From Gammaproteobacteria bacterium 42_54_T18 (GTDB lineage: Bacteria > Pseudomonadota > Gammaproteobacteria > Pseudomonadales > Ketobacteraceae): 64,000 bases of DNA. Positions 30,901 through 38,946 of this stretch are shown piece by piece (the first letter of the stretch is position 1; every line of letters begins with the position of its first letter). The stretch covers positions 44,623 to 108,622 of the forward strand of contig MAAL01000055.1 of NCBI GenBank assembly GCA_002163245.1, read 5' to 3'. The translations under genes and the position numbers were made by a program. The notes under the pieces are model-generated. The model made no database searches. It was not told the origin of the DNA and was given only the letters and a program-made list of their open reading frames with translations.

Positions 30901-31781
30901 ACATTATTTGCACTACTTCCTATTTGCTGCCAATTAGTTTTTGCCACCTTATCGGAGATGGCATTGGCGGCGTAATATTGGTAACTGCGCATCACCTTTA
31001 GCACGCCATCAGTATCGTCAGCCACGGTATAAAAACCAATCAGCTGATGCGCCATAGGGATAGACAACAGCGTTGAGGCAATGTCTTTCCAGTCGTTCAC
31101 TGGCTCGTTATTAAAATCCGCCCAGTTGAATTGGTAGTCGGGGTTAAACTTGCCATCTAAGCCGGGGTTGGCGAAGTATTTGGTCTCTTCTGGCTCCATA
31201 GCCACAAACACTTGGATCAACGAAAACAGCCCGGCAAAAATGCCCTCAGCACTGTATTTTTCAATTTGGTTTACGGCTTGGCTTACGGGCACGCCACTGC
31301 GCTTAAGCTCCACATGAATCACCGGCATGCCATTAATGAGCAGCAACACGTCGCCCCGCCTGTCGTTACGCAAAGGGCTGCCACGCTCAAACTTGGGTTG
31401 CTGCACAATTTGATAGCGGCTTTGGCCTGCGGCTATCTCTTGGCGGTCGTAAATTTTTAAGCTGACTTCCTTTCCAACATGCAGTTTATCGGCTGGGTTG
31501 TCGCGTTTAATGGCAACGGTTTTACCGTTAATTAAACCGTTTAGCTTGAGCGGGGTTTTAAGTTCTTTTATTTGCTCAATAATCTGCTGCATTTCGCTAG
31601 CGGTTAGCGGCACATCGTTTAAGCGGTCTTGCTGTTTGTTATTTTCAAATAAAATATCCGCCCAGTTTTGCAGTAACCCGGCTTCGGTTTTATTTTTTAA
31701 TATCTCAGCTTCCCAGCCCTTGTGGGTAAGTACCTCAATAAAGGCCTGCTCAAACTGTGCTTCTGTTTTAAAGGTGGTCAT
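27954..31781 (-). CDS. hsdR: Type I restriction enzyme, R subunit
   Basis: Restriction and translocation subunit of 1275 residues. The N-terminal endonuclease domain has VLLLINGMPVIHVELKRSG (the E-x-K of the PD-ExK fold) near residue 145. The SF2 motor shows Walker A HTTGSGKTMTSFKSA, the DEAD-like LVFIIDEAHRST, motif III FFGFTGTPI and motif VI IQAFSRTNR. A long C-terminal helical region presumably docks to the methylase. It starts 14 bases after the hsdS stop, making the operon WYL-hsdM-hsdS-hsdR. No frameshift, so the system looks complete. In the family, ATP-driven translocation precedes cleavage of unmodified DNA. Confidence 0.95.
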   Translation of the reverse strand: MTTFKTEAQFEQAFIEVLTHKGWEAEILKNKTEAGLLQNWADILFENNKQQDRLNDVPLTASEMQQIIEQIKELKTPLKLNGLINGKTVAIKRDNPADKLHVGKEVSLKIYDRQEIAAGQSRYQIVQQPKFERGSPLRNDRRGDVLLLINGMPVIHVELKRSGVPVSQAVNQIEKYSAEGIFAGLFSLIQVFVAMEPEETKYFANPGLDGKFNPDYQFNWADFNNEPVNDWKDIASTLLSIPMAHQLIGFYTVADDTDGVLKVMRSYQYYAANAISDKVAKTNWQQIGSSANNVDRLGGYVWHTTGSGKTMTSFKSAQLIAQSKDADKVIFLMDRIELGTQSLAEYNNFAGDGEEVQATENTDVLVTKLKSSDPAQTLIVSSIQKMSNIFEAVDDEGASTNSADIEKIRAKRLVFIIDEAHRSTMSGGKENKEGMLVKVKKTFPKALFFGFTGTPIHDENQVNNNTTADVFGNELHRYSIADGIRDGNVLGFDPYKVSTFKDKDIRQAVALEQAKADSVADVMADPAKKKKFNYFMNDAPMAGHKDPTGKYTKGIEDYVPKEQYLTDDHQAKVVEDILGEWDVLSQGNKFHAIFATNSIAEAIDYYRRLKAAKPELKISALFDPNIDNDGSGDRGPTFKGDGLEEIMADYNARYGQDFDFARHGAFKKDLAKRLAHKKPYERIHTEPAKQLDLLIVVDQMLTGFDSKWLNTLYLDKVIKYQNIIQAFSRTNRLFGPDKPHGTIRYYRYPHTMEQHINDAVKLYSGDRPIGLFVDRLESNLETMNELAAEITQLFTTAGVQNFEKLPEDDAACAKFADLFKTFNQHLEAAKVQGLHWNELAYSFGEGDDTHELTLGIDEQTYLGQLLRYKELAGKGEGAGGEGGDVPFDISGYLTEIDTGKIDADYMNSRFDKYLKELNQHQDQASIESTLNELHKSFASLTQSEQKYAKLFLHDLQRGDAELIESHSFRDYINDYKDTAENAQLNAVANALGLDKSLLVGLMNDKIDDKNINNFGRFDALKETVDKTKAKAYFEKQGGVSIPPFKLNIRIDKFLKQFIFAQVDEHLVDIPAELMSDSTALILTPLVFGTAKLYQAAQISMLENAQELGSITFKTDLSYEDNPASLLTTGCYAELKALGIVSSSVLDTTITALIELELISKELDLPLYQEDQSGIVWALKETREGSVLNEFVAYAVQLAGDESFKTYIESGIYDLGKMALGAAFISLPKALIAKLKEKRKQNQEESTEKEAIEAALNVVDFRTNPKLAEKWKIKEH

Positions 31782-31795
31782 GGTTTTGCTCCCTG

Positions 31796-33001
31796 CTAAA
31801 CAAACATTTTGCTCAAGCAGGCTTGCTTGATGTTATTGAGTTTGGTGATTTGTTGTTGGTGTAGATTGATAACGGCATCAAGCTTTTGGAAGTAGTTGCC
31901 GATTTCTAGCTGCTCTTCATTTGAAGGAATAGTGACACTCTGACTCTTAACAATATCAGAGTTAAGGTTAACTTGGCTTCCCGGCTGCCCATATTGTTGC
32001 CACCTTGACTCAAATGACTTTAACCATTGATACATAAATTCAAGTTCAAAAAGCGGTTTTTTGAATATTAAGAACCCATCATGAACCCCAGTTTCAACAT
32101 AGTTAACTACAGGCTTACCAACACTCGCCGCTATGCTTAAAAGCAGATGCTTTTCATGTAATACACGAGTTTTTTCTTGGCCAAGCTTTGAAATTCTTTG
32201 CTCTAAATGGTGAATCCTTCCATTTTGTTCTGTAACATCTCTAATACGCAACCAGCCAACGCTTGATTGACTATCAAACCATTTAGGATCTTCTATAGGT
32301 CTAGGGCTTGCACCACGAACAATTTCAGCTAACTCACCTAACTCCTTCTCCTCCCACTCCTCACTAAACCCTTTAAAGCGGATTTCTGGGGTGGTTTCGC
32401 CTTGTTTGGGGAACATCTTTTCCAGCATGGCTTTTTTAATATTGCTGAGCTTGTCATGCTTTTGTTGGTGTTGATTGATTAGGTTGTCGAGCTTTTGGAA
32501 AGTGTTGCCGATTTGGGTTTGTTCTTTTCGGGATGGCATTCGAATTTGTGTCCCAAGGATAGTTCGATTATACAGGTGCTTAATTGTGCTCCCTTCTATC
32601 CCTTCCCATTCCACGATCGAATAAAATTGTTTTAAAAATGAATTTACAATAGCACCGTCATGCTTAAGCCATACAACATTTGAATCTTGAAAATATTCGT
32701 CTTCACCCGTGTATTCGACAACTCTACCTATGCTACCTATCACAGAAAACAGTAGATCTCCTTTTTGAGGAAACGGATATCGCTTTTTATAATCTTCAAA
32801 AAGCTCTTGAGAGATAAACAGTTTTGGTTCTCTGCCAAAAGTACCAATCTTATAAAAAGGTACGTCACCTATTAACGAAGTTTGATGAATGAATATACGC
32901 TTATTTGTCGCGACTGAGCCAAGTTCTCCCAGTGTTAGCGTGTTCCATTCATCTTTAAACCCCTTAAACCGAATCTCTGGCACTTCCTTTTCCACACTCA
33001 T
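31796..33001 (-). CDS. hsdS: Type I restriction enzyme, specificity subunit
   Basis: A 401-residue DNA-recognition subunit built from two target-recognition domains. TRD1 begins PEIRFKGFKDEWNTLTLGEL and TRD2 begins PEIRFKGFSEEWEEKELGEL at about residue 205. Each is followed by a helical spacer (GNTFQKLDNLINQHQQKHDK and GNYFQKLDAVINLHQQQITK). The repeated spacer halves are the normal pseudo-twofold arrangement. The target would be bipartite, with sequence not predictable by eye. It starts one base before hsdM ends its frame region and is followed closely by hsdR. Confidence 0.94.
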   Translation of the reverse strand: MSVEKEVPEIRFKGFKDEWNTLTLGELGSVATNKRIFIHQTSLIGDVPFYKIGTFGREPKLFISQELFEDYKKRYPFPQKGDLLFSVIGSIGRVVEYTGEDEYFQDSNVVWLKHDGAIVNSFLKQFYSIVEWEGIEGSTIKHLYNRTILGTQIRMPSRKEQTQIGNTFQKLDNLINQHQQKHDKLSNIKKAMLEKMFPKQGETTPEIRFKGFSEEWEEKELGELAEIVRGASPRPIEDPKWFDSQSSVGWLRIRDVTEQNGRIHHLEQRISKLGQEKTRVLHEKHLLLSIAASVGKPVVNYVETGVHDGFLIFKKPLFELEFMYQWLKSFESRWQQYGQPGSQVNLNSDIVKSQSVTIPSNEEQLEIGNYFQKLDAVINLHQQQITKLNNIKQACLSKMFV

Positions 33002-33002
33002 C

Positions 33003-35594
33003 TTATTCGCCCTTCAACAAACTGGTTAGTTCAGCCAAGCCTTGCTGATCAAACTCATTGCCAGTCAGTTCGTCCATCATTTCTGCCAACTCTTGCTCGG
33101 TGGTTTTAATCTCGCTGGCCACTTGCGAATAGGTGACCGAATATTTATCGGTAAGGGCTTGTACTTGGCTGGTGAGCAGGGTGATCACGGCGCTTGGCAT
33201 GGCGGCGAGCTTCGTGCTTAATGGCGAAATCCATTTAAGGTGTAATAGGTTGCTCACTTGCTCGTCGGTTAATCCCTCAATCGTGGTTTTGGTAAGTATA
33301 TGTAGGGCGATAGCGGCTTCTTTGACCGCTTTTTTCAGGGCTTTTTCTTCGTCAATTAAGAGGCTTGCGTTAATGATTTTGGCTTCATAACTTTCTACTC
33401 CAAACTTGGTTTTGGAATCTTTTTGCTCTTTCAAGAAGGTTTTCGCTGCCCTCCCCACTTCGGCATTGGCAAAGCCGTCTTTGCTGTCTTTTACGGTATC
33501 TAGCTCTTTTTCTTCTTCCGATAATGATTCCAAAATTTCTTCTAGGGAGCTGGCGATTTCCACTAGGTGGGTTTCTTTTGCAGCTAAGGCTTGTAAGTCA
33601 TCACTTAAATAAGTTTGTTGTACTAAATCAAAGGGCAGTATGTGGCCTTTCCAGCCGTCTTGTACTTCGGTGTCTTTGCCGTTTTTCTTTTTAATCACCA
33701 TGTTAGGGTCAACTTGTTTGGTGGTGGTAAAGCCTTCGGTTTGCATCATTTCTAAATCGGCGCTGATGGTTTGCCATTGGTTGTTAAGGTGCTGGTAGGC
33801 TTGGTATTTGTCGATTAAGGCAATAGGCGCTAAGCGGGTAAATAGCTCGGTACTTAATGCGGCCTCTTGCTGGTTGCGCTTAACGCTTTCCCAGTTTTGG
33901 ACGAGGCTTGTATTTAAGTGTGCCTCAAAGCCTTCAAAGGCTTGATTGTAGGAGGTAATAAACTCAATCACTTGCGGGTGCTGGCTAATGGTGGCGTTTA
34001 CGTCTTGTTTTGCAATGGCCAGCTCACTGTAAGCGGCCGATTTTGGCGTAAACAAGGCTGCGTGTAATTGCGATAAGGCTTGCCAGTAGCTTTGCAGGCT
34101 TTCGATTTCGCTGTGGGGTATACCGCCTAACATGGTGGCGTGTAAGTCCCAGCTTTCGGCGGCAGCTGAAGAATCTACATAGCGCGGTATGTTTAAGTTG
34201 TAGCCATTGTCGCGCAGGGTTTGTTTGCTCACCACTTGCGAGAATTTATCGATACTTTCGCGGTGGATGACGGCATCAACAATGCGTTTGATATCGGAGG
34301 CTTGCAGCTTGTTGTTTTTTCCTTCTTTTAAAAAGTGTTTGGAGGCATCTACGATCAATACATCATTGTTTTTTCGTTTTTGCTTGAGCACCAAAATCAC
34401 CGTAGGAATGCCGGTGCCAAAAAAGATATTGGCGGGCAAACCGATAATGGCATCAATGTGGTCGTTCTCAATCAATTGCTTACGAATTTCGCCTTCTTCA
34501 CCACCACGGAACAATACGCCGTGCGGTAGCACAATGTTCATAATGCCATCGGGTTTTAGGTGGTAAAGGTCATGCAGTAAAAAGGCAAAATCGGCCTTGG
34601 TTTTTGGCGCTAGGCCAAAACGCGAATAGCGCGGATCGCTTTCTTTGTGGGATGAATCCCAACTTTGTGAGTAAGGTGGGTTGGAGACGACCGCATCCAC
34701 ATACAGGGCTTGGTATGAGCCTTGTGGGTCACTTTCATCAAAATACGGCCAGTCGTCTTCTAAGGTATCGCCATTGCGGGTTTTAATGTTGCTCGCTTTT
34801 AAGCCGCGCATGATTAAGTTCATCCGCGTTAGGTTGTAGGTGTTGGCTTTTAACTCTTGGGCGTAATAGGTGATGTTGTCTTTGCTTTTGGCGTATTGCG
34901 CCACGGCTTGACCAATGTTGATTAATAATGAGCCCGAGCCACTGGTAGGATCGTAAATTTCTAGGGTGTCTTTGTGCTGACATTCGTGGGCGATAATGTG
35001 CGACATCAGCACCGAGACTTCGTGCGGGGTGTAAAATTCACCGGCCTTTTTACCGGCATTGGCGGCAAATTTTTCAATTAAGTATTCGTAAATGTAACCC
35101 AGTACGTCGTAGCCTTGGTTGCCATTCATGGGGATGCTTTTAATCAGGTGCAGTAAGTCACTAATGGCTTTGGTTCGTTTGCTTGCGCTTTCACCAAGTT
35201 TACTGAGGCCTGTTTCTAAAGTGGTGAAAATGCCTTCAAATAGCTTTTTGTGGTTTGGGTGGATGAGTCGGCTAAACGCCGAGAGCGCATCGCGCACGTT
35301 GGATTCGTCAAACTCGAATGATGGATCAACCCATGTGGAAAACAGGTTGTCGTAACTAATGAAGTAACCGAGGTTGCTTTGCACAAATTCGACCGTTTCA
35401 GCATCGCCTTCATTCAGGGCCTTAATGTCTTCGGACGTCATGCCTTCTTTGGTAACAAACTGAATAAGCTGATCGCTTAGGTATTTATAAAAGATAAAGC
35501 CGAGTATGTAGTCTTTGTACTCGTTGGCTTCGATCTTCGAACGCATTTGGTTCGCTGATTCCCAAATTTTGGCTGCTAGTTGTTGCTTGTTCAT
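33003..35594 (-). CDS. hsdM: Type I restriction enzyme, methyltransferase subunit (long form)
   Basis: N6-adenine methyltransferase of 863 residues, well above the common 500-550. The N-terminal helical domain (MNKQQLAAKIWESANQMRSK) and the SAM-binding motif DPTSGSGSLLINIGQA are typical, as is the catalytic motif NPPYSQSWDSS. After about residue 480 comes a long extension with likely coiled coil (residues about 660-740, Glu/Lys-rich). It ends in another helical part (TSQVQALTDKYSVTYSQVAS). The extended form is known in a subset of type I systems. It lies downstream of the WYL regulator and upstream of hsdS with a one-base gap. Confidence 0.93.
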   Translation of the reverse strand: MNKQQLAAKIWESANQMRSKIEANEYKDYILGFIFYKYLSDQLIQFVTKEGMTSEDIKALNEGDAETVEFVQSNLGYFISYDNLFSTWVDPSFEFDESNVRDALSAFSRLIHPNHKKLFEGIFTTLETGLSKLGESASKRTKAISDLLHLIKSIPMNGNQGYDVLGYIYEYLIEKFAANAGKKAGEFYTPHEVSVLMSHIIAHECQHKDTLEIYDPTSGSGSLLINIGQAVAQYAKSKDNITYYAQELKANTYNLTRMNLIMRGLKASNIKTRNGDTLEDDWPYFDESDPQGSYQALYVDAVVSNPPYSQSWDSSHKESDPRYSRFGLAPKTKADFAFLLHDLYHLKPDGIMNIVLPHGVLFRGGEEGEIRKQLIENDHIDAIIGLPANIFFGTGIPTVILVLKQKRKNNDVLIVDASKHFLKEGKNNKLQASDIKRIVDAVIHRESIDKFSQVVSKQTLRDNGYNLNIPRYVDSSAAAESWDLHATMLGGIPHSEIESLQSYWQALSQLHAALFTPKSAAYSELAIAKQDVNATISQHPQVIEFITSYNQAFEGFEAHLNTSLVQNWESVKRNQQEAALSTELFTRLAPIALIDKYQAYQHLNNQWQTISADLEMMQTEGFTTTKQVDPNMVIKKKNGKDTEVQDGWKGHILPFDLVQQTYLSDDLQALAAKETHLVEIASSLEEILESLSEEEKELDTVKDSKDGFANAEVGRAAKTFLKEQKDSKTKFGVESYEAKIINASLLIDEEKALKKAVKEAAIALHILTKTTIEGLTDEQVSNLLHLKWISPLSTKLAAMPSAVITLLTSQVQALTDKYSVTYSQVASEIKTTEQELAEMMDELTGNEFDQQGLAELTSLLKGE

Positions 35595-35699
35595 GTTCGG
35601 TGTTCCTTATCCACGCCGGCTTTCGGTGTGATGCAAGTAGTTAAAATCTGTTTAAGACGATTGTTTATAGTGTTTGTTTTATAATGGGCAGTTCATACC

Positions 35700-36584
35700 T
35701 CAGTCATCTGGTTTATAACCAGGTGCTAGGCTCAAATTATCGACGCCGTAAAGTGTGGGCGTGTTTTTTAGCCAAAGGTGATATTCCGGCCCCTCAAGGT
35801 TGTGCTCTTTTGAGCAGTCTACATTCCACTTTCTTAATACATACCCGGCGCCCGCTGCCCGTACTTGAACCCTTAGCATGCCGTCTTTAATTGCATATTC
35901 AGCTTCTATTGTATCTGGGTGTTTGAGGCTAGGGTGTGGCACTAAGTGCATTTCTACAATACGGTTCCACTGATTGTCCGCTTCCCGTGTTTGTTCTTTG
36001 GGTATGTCTTCGTCGAATATCTTTGGCTTAGATATTCGGTTTAAGACGAAGTCTCTAAAACTTTCTGACTTTCTATCAAACGCGCGGATGTGCCAACGTA
36101 AGCCATTATCAACTAGAGCGAAGGGGGCGATATTCCTTTTAGTAAGGCCGCTTGTTAACGAACGATATTCAATCTTTATGGCTTTCTCTTGGAAGATGGC
36201 TTTGGTGATTTCGGCTAATACGTCTAAGTTAGGTGTGTTGAGGGTGGCTGGTATATCAGTCTCAATTAAAGATGAAGGTTGGCTGACTGAGTCATCGCCC
36301 AGTCCTTGGCTTAGTGCACTTAGAGCTTGTGTTCCACTGCATTCAAATAAGGGTTTGAACTTGTGTGCCTGAAAGTAGGTTTTGGCTTTGGTGTCGTATT
36401 CCAGATTTTTTGGAGCGAGTTCTTTGTATAGCGCTATATCTCGGGTCGCGGCAGCTTGTTTTATGCCGAAGCGTGTGACGAGGTCGTTGCGATTCACAAG
36501 GCCAAGAAACCGCAGCTTAAAGTCGATGTGGAAGAGCCTTTCCCTCTGTGATTGGCTGACTTCTGTTAACGAAGCATGTGACAT
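35700..36584 (-). CDS. WYL-domain transcriptional regulator (BrxR/CapW-like)
   Basis: A 294-residue regulator. The N-terminal winged HTH is RFLGLVNRNDLVTRFGIKQA followed by ATRDIALYKEL. The central WYL domain carries KIEYRSLTSG and NGLRWHIRAFDRKSESFRDF, and a C-terminal WCX-like part ends the protein. This order is that of BrxR/CapW repressors, which sit ahead of BREX, CBASS and R-M operons and respond to an unknown ligand. It lies just upstream of hsdMSR on the same strand (105-base gap), so it probably controls the restriction operon. A second member of this family precedes the Wadjet operon. Confidence 0.88.
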   Translation of the reverse strand: MSHASLTEVSQSQRERLFHIDFKLRFLGLVNRNDLVTRFGIKQAAATRDIALYKELAPKNLEYDTKAKTYFQAHKFKPLFECSGTQALSALSQGLGDDSVSQPSSLIETDIPATLNTPNLDVLAEITKAIFQEKAIKIEYRSLTSGLTKRNIAPFALVDNGLRWHIRAFDRKSESFRDFVLNRISKPKIFDEDIPKEQTREADNQWNRIVEMHLVPHPSLKHPDTIEAEYAIKDGMLRVQVRAAGAGYVLRKWNVDCSKEHNLEGPEYHLWLKNTPTLYGVDNLSLAPGYKPDD

Positions 36585-36731
36585 AAAAGCTTATCCCTGG
36601 GCACTGTTTTAAATGGTGTTTGTAGCGTGGTTCTAACTATGCCTATCTAATGTAGGGATAATAAGTCAGTCATTCGTGAGCGTCAATAATATCTAGAGTG
36701 ATAATCAAAATGATTAGTATGTGGCGGTTTG

Positions 36732-37913
36732 ATGGATAGTTTAATAATTGATCGTAAAGAACTATATGACCTGGTTTGGAGCAAGCCGATTACCAAAATA
36801 GCGAAGGATTACAACATCTCTGATTCTATGGTGATCAAAATCTGTAAAAAGCTAGGTGTGCCACGCCCTGGACCAGGCCACTGGGCGAAAGTAGCTGTTG
36901 GTAAGAAGGTTCGTCAGTTGCCTTTGGGGAGGTTGCCAAAGGGCTGTCAGGAGCAGTATTGCATTAGTGTTTATCAGCAAAAACGCAAGCTGTTAACTTC
37001 TGATCAGGACCACCCACTTATCCATCGTGAGATTCTCGATGACTATAAGATCGTGGTATCGAATTCTCTGGAAGCGGCTCACCCGTTAGTCGTTCGCAAT
37101 AGCAAATCTTTTAGTAATGCGACTGTTTCTGAAAAGCTAATTCTTCAGCCTAGGGCTAAAACCCACTTTGATTTACGTGTCACAGAGTCTACTAAAGACC
37201 GAGCTTTAGCGATCATGAATACCCTCTTGTTTGCTTTTGAAAAGAGAGGTTGGGTGTTTGGTATCTCTTCTGATCCTGAAAGCGCTATGAATGTTACCGT
37301 TCTAGAGGAGCCTATTCAGTTTTGTGTTGAAGAAAAAATTCGTCATGTCGAACATGTGCCTACGGAGAAAGAAAAGCGTGCTAGGGCTGCTGGCAAGTGG
37401 GTGTGGCCACCGAGGTATGACCCGGTAGCGACAGGGCACTTGAGCCTCCAGATACTTGCTGGTTATGGGTTGGTTGCTCGACACACTTGGTCGGATGGGA
37501 AAGTGCAGCGTGTTGAAGGTTGCTTAAACAAATTTTGTGTTGCTCTCGTAGAGCTAGCTGAGGCGATTAAAGTCAATCGTGTTAGGCGAGAAGAGGATGA
37601 GAAGCAGCGTGAGCTAGCAAGAGTAAGGCGGCAAGAGCTTAAAGACGCTCGGGAAGCTGAGATAGTGAAGCGCGAGGCTTTGGAGGTGGACTTTGCTCGA
37701 TGGGAGAAGGCGAACAGGCTGCGTCAGTTTATAAATGAATTCGAGGTGTCGGTACGGACTGGTAGCGTTCCTGCTGAGGATCAGGCATCCAAACAGCAAT
37801 GGATTGCCTGGGCCAGAAACTATGCAAACTTAGTTGACCCGCTGAGCGAGGGGGTAGAAACAGCCGTTGAGAGCGCTGAGAAGCGGTATTTTGCATCGTG
37901 GTGGGCAAAATAA
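36732..37913 (+). CDS. Hypothetical protein with N-terminal HTH
   Basis: I do not recognise this 393-residue protein. Residues about 5-45 (DRKELYDLVWSKPITKIAKD then YNISDSMVIKICKKLGVPRP) look like a helix-turn-helix. PGPGHWAKVAVGKKVRQLPL follows. Residues about 285-335 are highly charged (RREEDEKQRELARVRRQELK) and likely a coiled coil. The ATG at 36732 follows a TGGCGG ribosome-like site. It is transcribed divergently from the WYL gene and towards tnsA. It may be transposon-associated DNA-binding cargo; no catalytic motif is visible. Confidence 0.7.
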   Translation: MDSLIIDRKELYDLVWSKPITKIAKDYNISDSMVIKICKKLGVPRPGPGHWAKVAVGKKVRQLPLGRLPKGCQEQYCISVYQQKRKLLTSDQDHPLIHREILDDYKIVVSNSLEAAHPLVVRNSKSFSNATVSEKLILQPRAKTHFDLRVTESTKDRALAIMNTLLFAFEKRGWVFGISSDPESAMNVTVLEEPIQFCVEEKIRHVEHVPTEKEKRARAAGKWVWPPRYDPVATGHLSLQILAGYGLVARHTWSDGKVQRVEGCLNKFCVALVELAEAIKVNRVRREEDEKQRELARVRRQELKDAREAEIVKREALEVDFARWEKANRLRQFINEFEVSVRTGSVPAEDQASKQQWIAWARNYANLVDPLSEGVETAVESAEKRYFASWWAK

Positions 37914-37972
37914 TACTTGCAAATATCCTATATTGGGATATTAATTAAATGGTGGTGATCAGAAAATATACA

Positions 37973-37997
37973 GTGAGAGTTAATAAAGAACTCTTAC
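37973..37997. promoter_or_regulatory. Inverted repeat upstream of tnsA
   Basis: A 9-bp imperfect stem (37973-37981 with 37989-37997) around a 7-base loop, core AGAGTT/AACTCT. A second small palindrome (AATATCC/GGATATT, 37922-37942) lies just before it. With no long T-run, an operator for the tns operon is as likely as a terminator for the preceding gene. Confidence 0.4.
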
Positions 37998-38083
37998 TGC
38001 AGTAAAACGCTACCATTCAAGACTTTTGCAGACCTTGCTCCCTGATAACTTGGTACTTCCACTAACCAATAGCAGGAACACCT

Positions 38084-38722
38084 ATGAAAATTGTTGAAAG
38101 GAGCCGGAAAATCAAACCTTCGCCGGTTCATATCATAACCAAGATACCGTCTGAGAAGAACGGGGCGTGTGTTGTCACAATGTCTAGGAACGAGCGAAAT
38201 ATGGCTAGGAAACTGGAATCCATGAACAGCGTCGCGCGGTATGACTGTCAGCCATTTACCTGCTTGTTCGATATGGACGATGAGGAGCGGCGTTATACCC
38301 CGGATTTTACCGTTTATTTTCGGGACGATACAGCACCGCTAGTGTTGGAGGTAAAGCCTGCTCAATTTTTGGAAGACCGCTATTTGCAACGTAAGTTGGT
38401 GTTGGTTGCGCATGAACTACCGAAGCTGGGTTATCGATTCATGATCATGACCGAAAAGCATATTCCTACTCGTACAGAATATTTCAATCTCCGGTTTCTA
38501 TATAGCCATCGTGAACGCTTACCGAGTGAAGGCATTATTGGGGAAGTACTGGACCTAGTTAAGACCGGGTTTAATCGGACATTTCCTTTGGACGAGTATA
38601 TTCGCCGTCATGATAACCCACAAAGTAGCGCGTATGCGTTAATCGCCAATGGCTATTTGTTTGCAGACATGACACTTCCGATTGATTACCAATCTCAAGT
38701 GAGTATAGCGGGGGTAGCGTGA
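38084..38722 (+). CDS. tnsA: Tn7-like transposase endonuclease subunit
   Basis: TnsA cuts the 5' strands at the transposon ends so that, with TnsB, the element is excised by cut-and-paste. The 212-residue protein has a restriction-like fold: E37 in SRNERNMARKLES, D74 in RYTPDFTVYF, and the pair E89/K91 in LVLEVKPAQF form the PD-(E/Q)xK site. Tn7 TnsA is 273 residues, and the C-terminal domain here is shorter. The stop TGA overlaps the next start (TGATG). With TnsA intact, the element should be capable of full excision rather than cointegrate formation. Confidence 0.9.
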   Translation: MKIVERSRKIKPSPVHIITKIPSEKNGACVVTMSRNERNMARKLESMNSVARYDCQPFTCLFDMDDEERRYTPDFTVYFRDDTAPLVLEVKPAQFLEDRYLQRKLVLVAHELPKLGYRFMIMTEKHIPTRTEYFNLRFLYSHRERLPSEGIIGEVLDLVKTGFNRTFPLDEYIRRHDNPQSSAYALIANGYLFADMTLPIDYQSQVSIAGVA

Positions 38723-38946
38723 TGTTCATATTTGTAGAACCAGGACAAAAGTATTTCAAAGATGGATTTCTATGGGTTGTTAAATCAATTGAAGGCAATC
38801 TCGTTAAATCGCGTTGTGTTGAACATGATGTAAATGATGTGGAAACACTCAAAGAATTTAACCGGCAAGTAGTTCGCGGTGCAATATCAGTTGCTGGCGT
38901 TGAATGCGGTGACAGTAGACCAATTGCTCAGGAGGTTTGGAAATGA
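38722..38946 (+). CDS. Small protein resembling the TnsB N-terminal domain
   Basis: A 74-residue ORF between tnsA and tnsB, overlapping both (one base with tnsA, four with tnsB) and with AGGAGG for tnsB inside its end. Its sequence aligns with the first 60 residues of the downstream TnsB. Shared features are a W-x-V followed by VK-x-RCV (FLWVVKSIEGNLVKSRCV versus KPWTVAHVGNDKVKLRCV) and an F-N-x2-V-x2-G-x-I ending. It therefore looks like a free-standing duplicate of the TnsB N-terminal beta domain. Function unknown; it might modulate TnsB or end binding. Confidence 0.7.
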   Translation: MFIFVEPGQKYFKDGFLWVVKSIEGNLVKSRCVEHDVNDVETLKEFNRQVVRGAISVAGVECGDSRPIAQEVWK

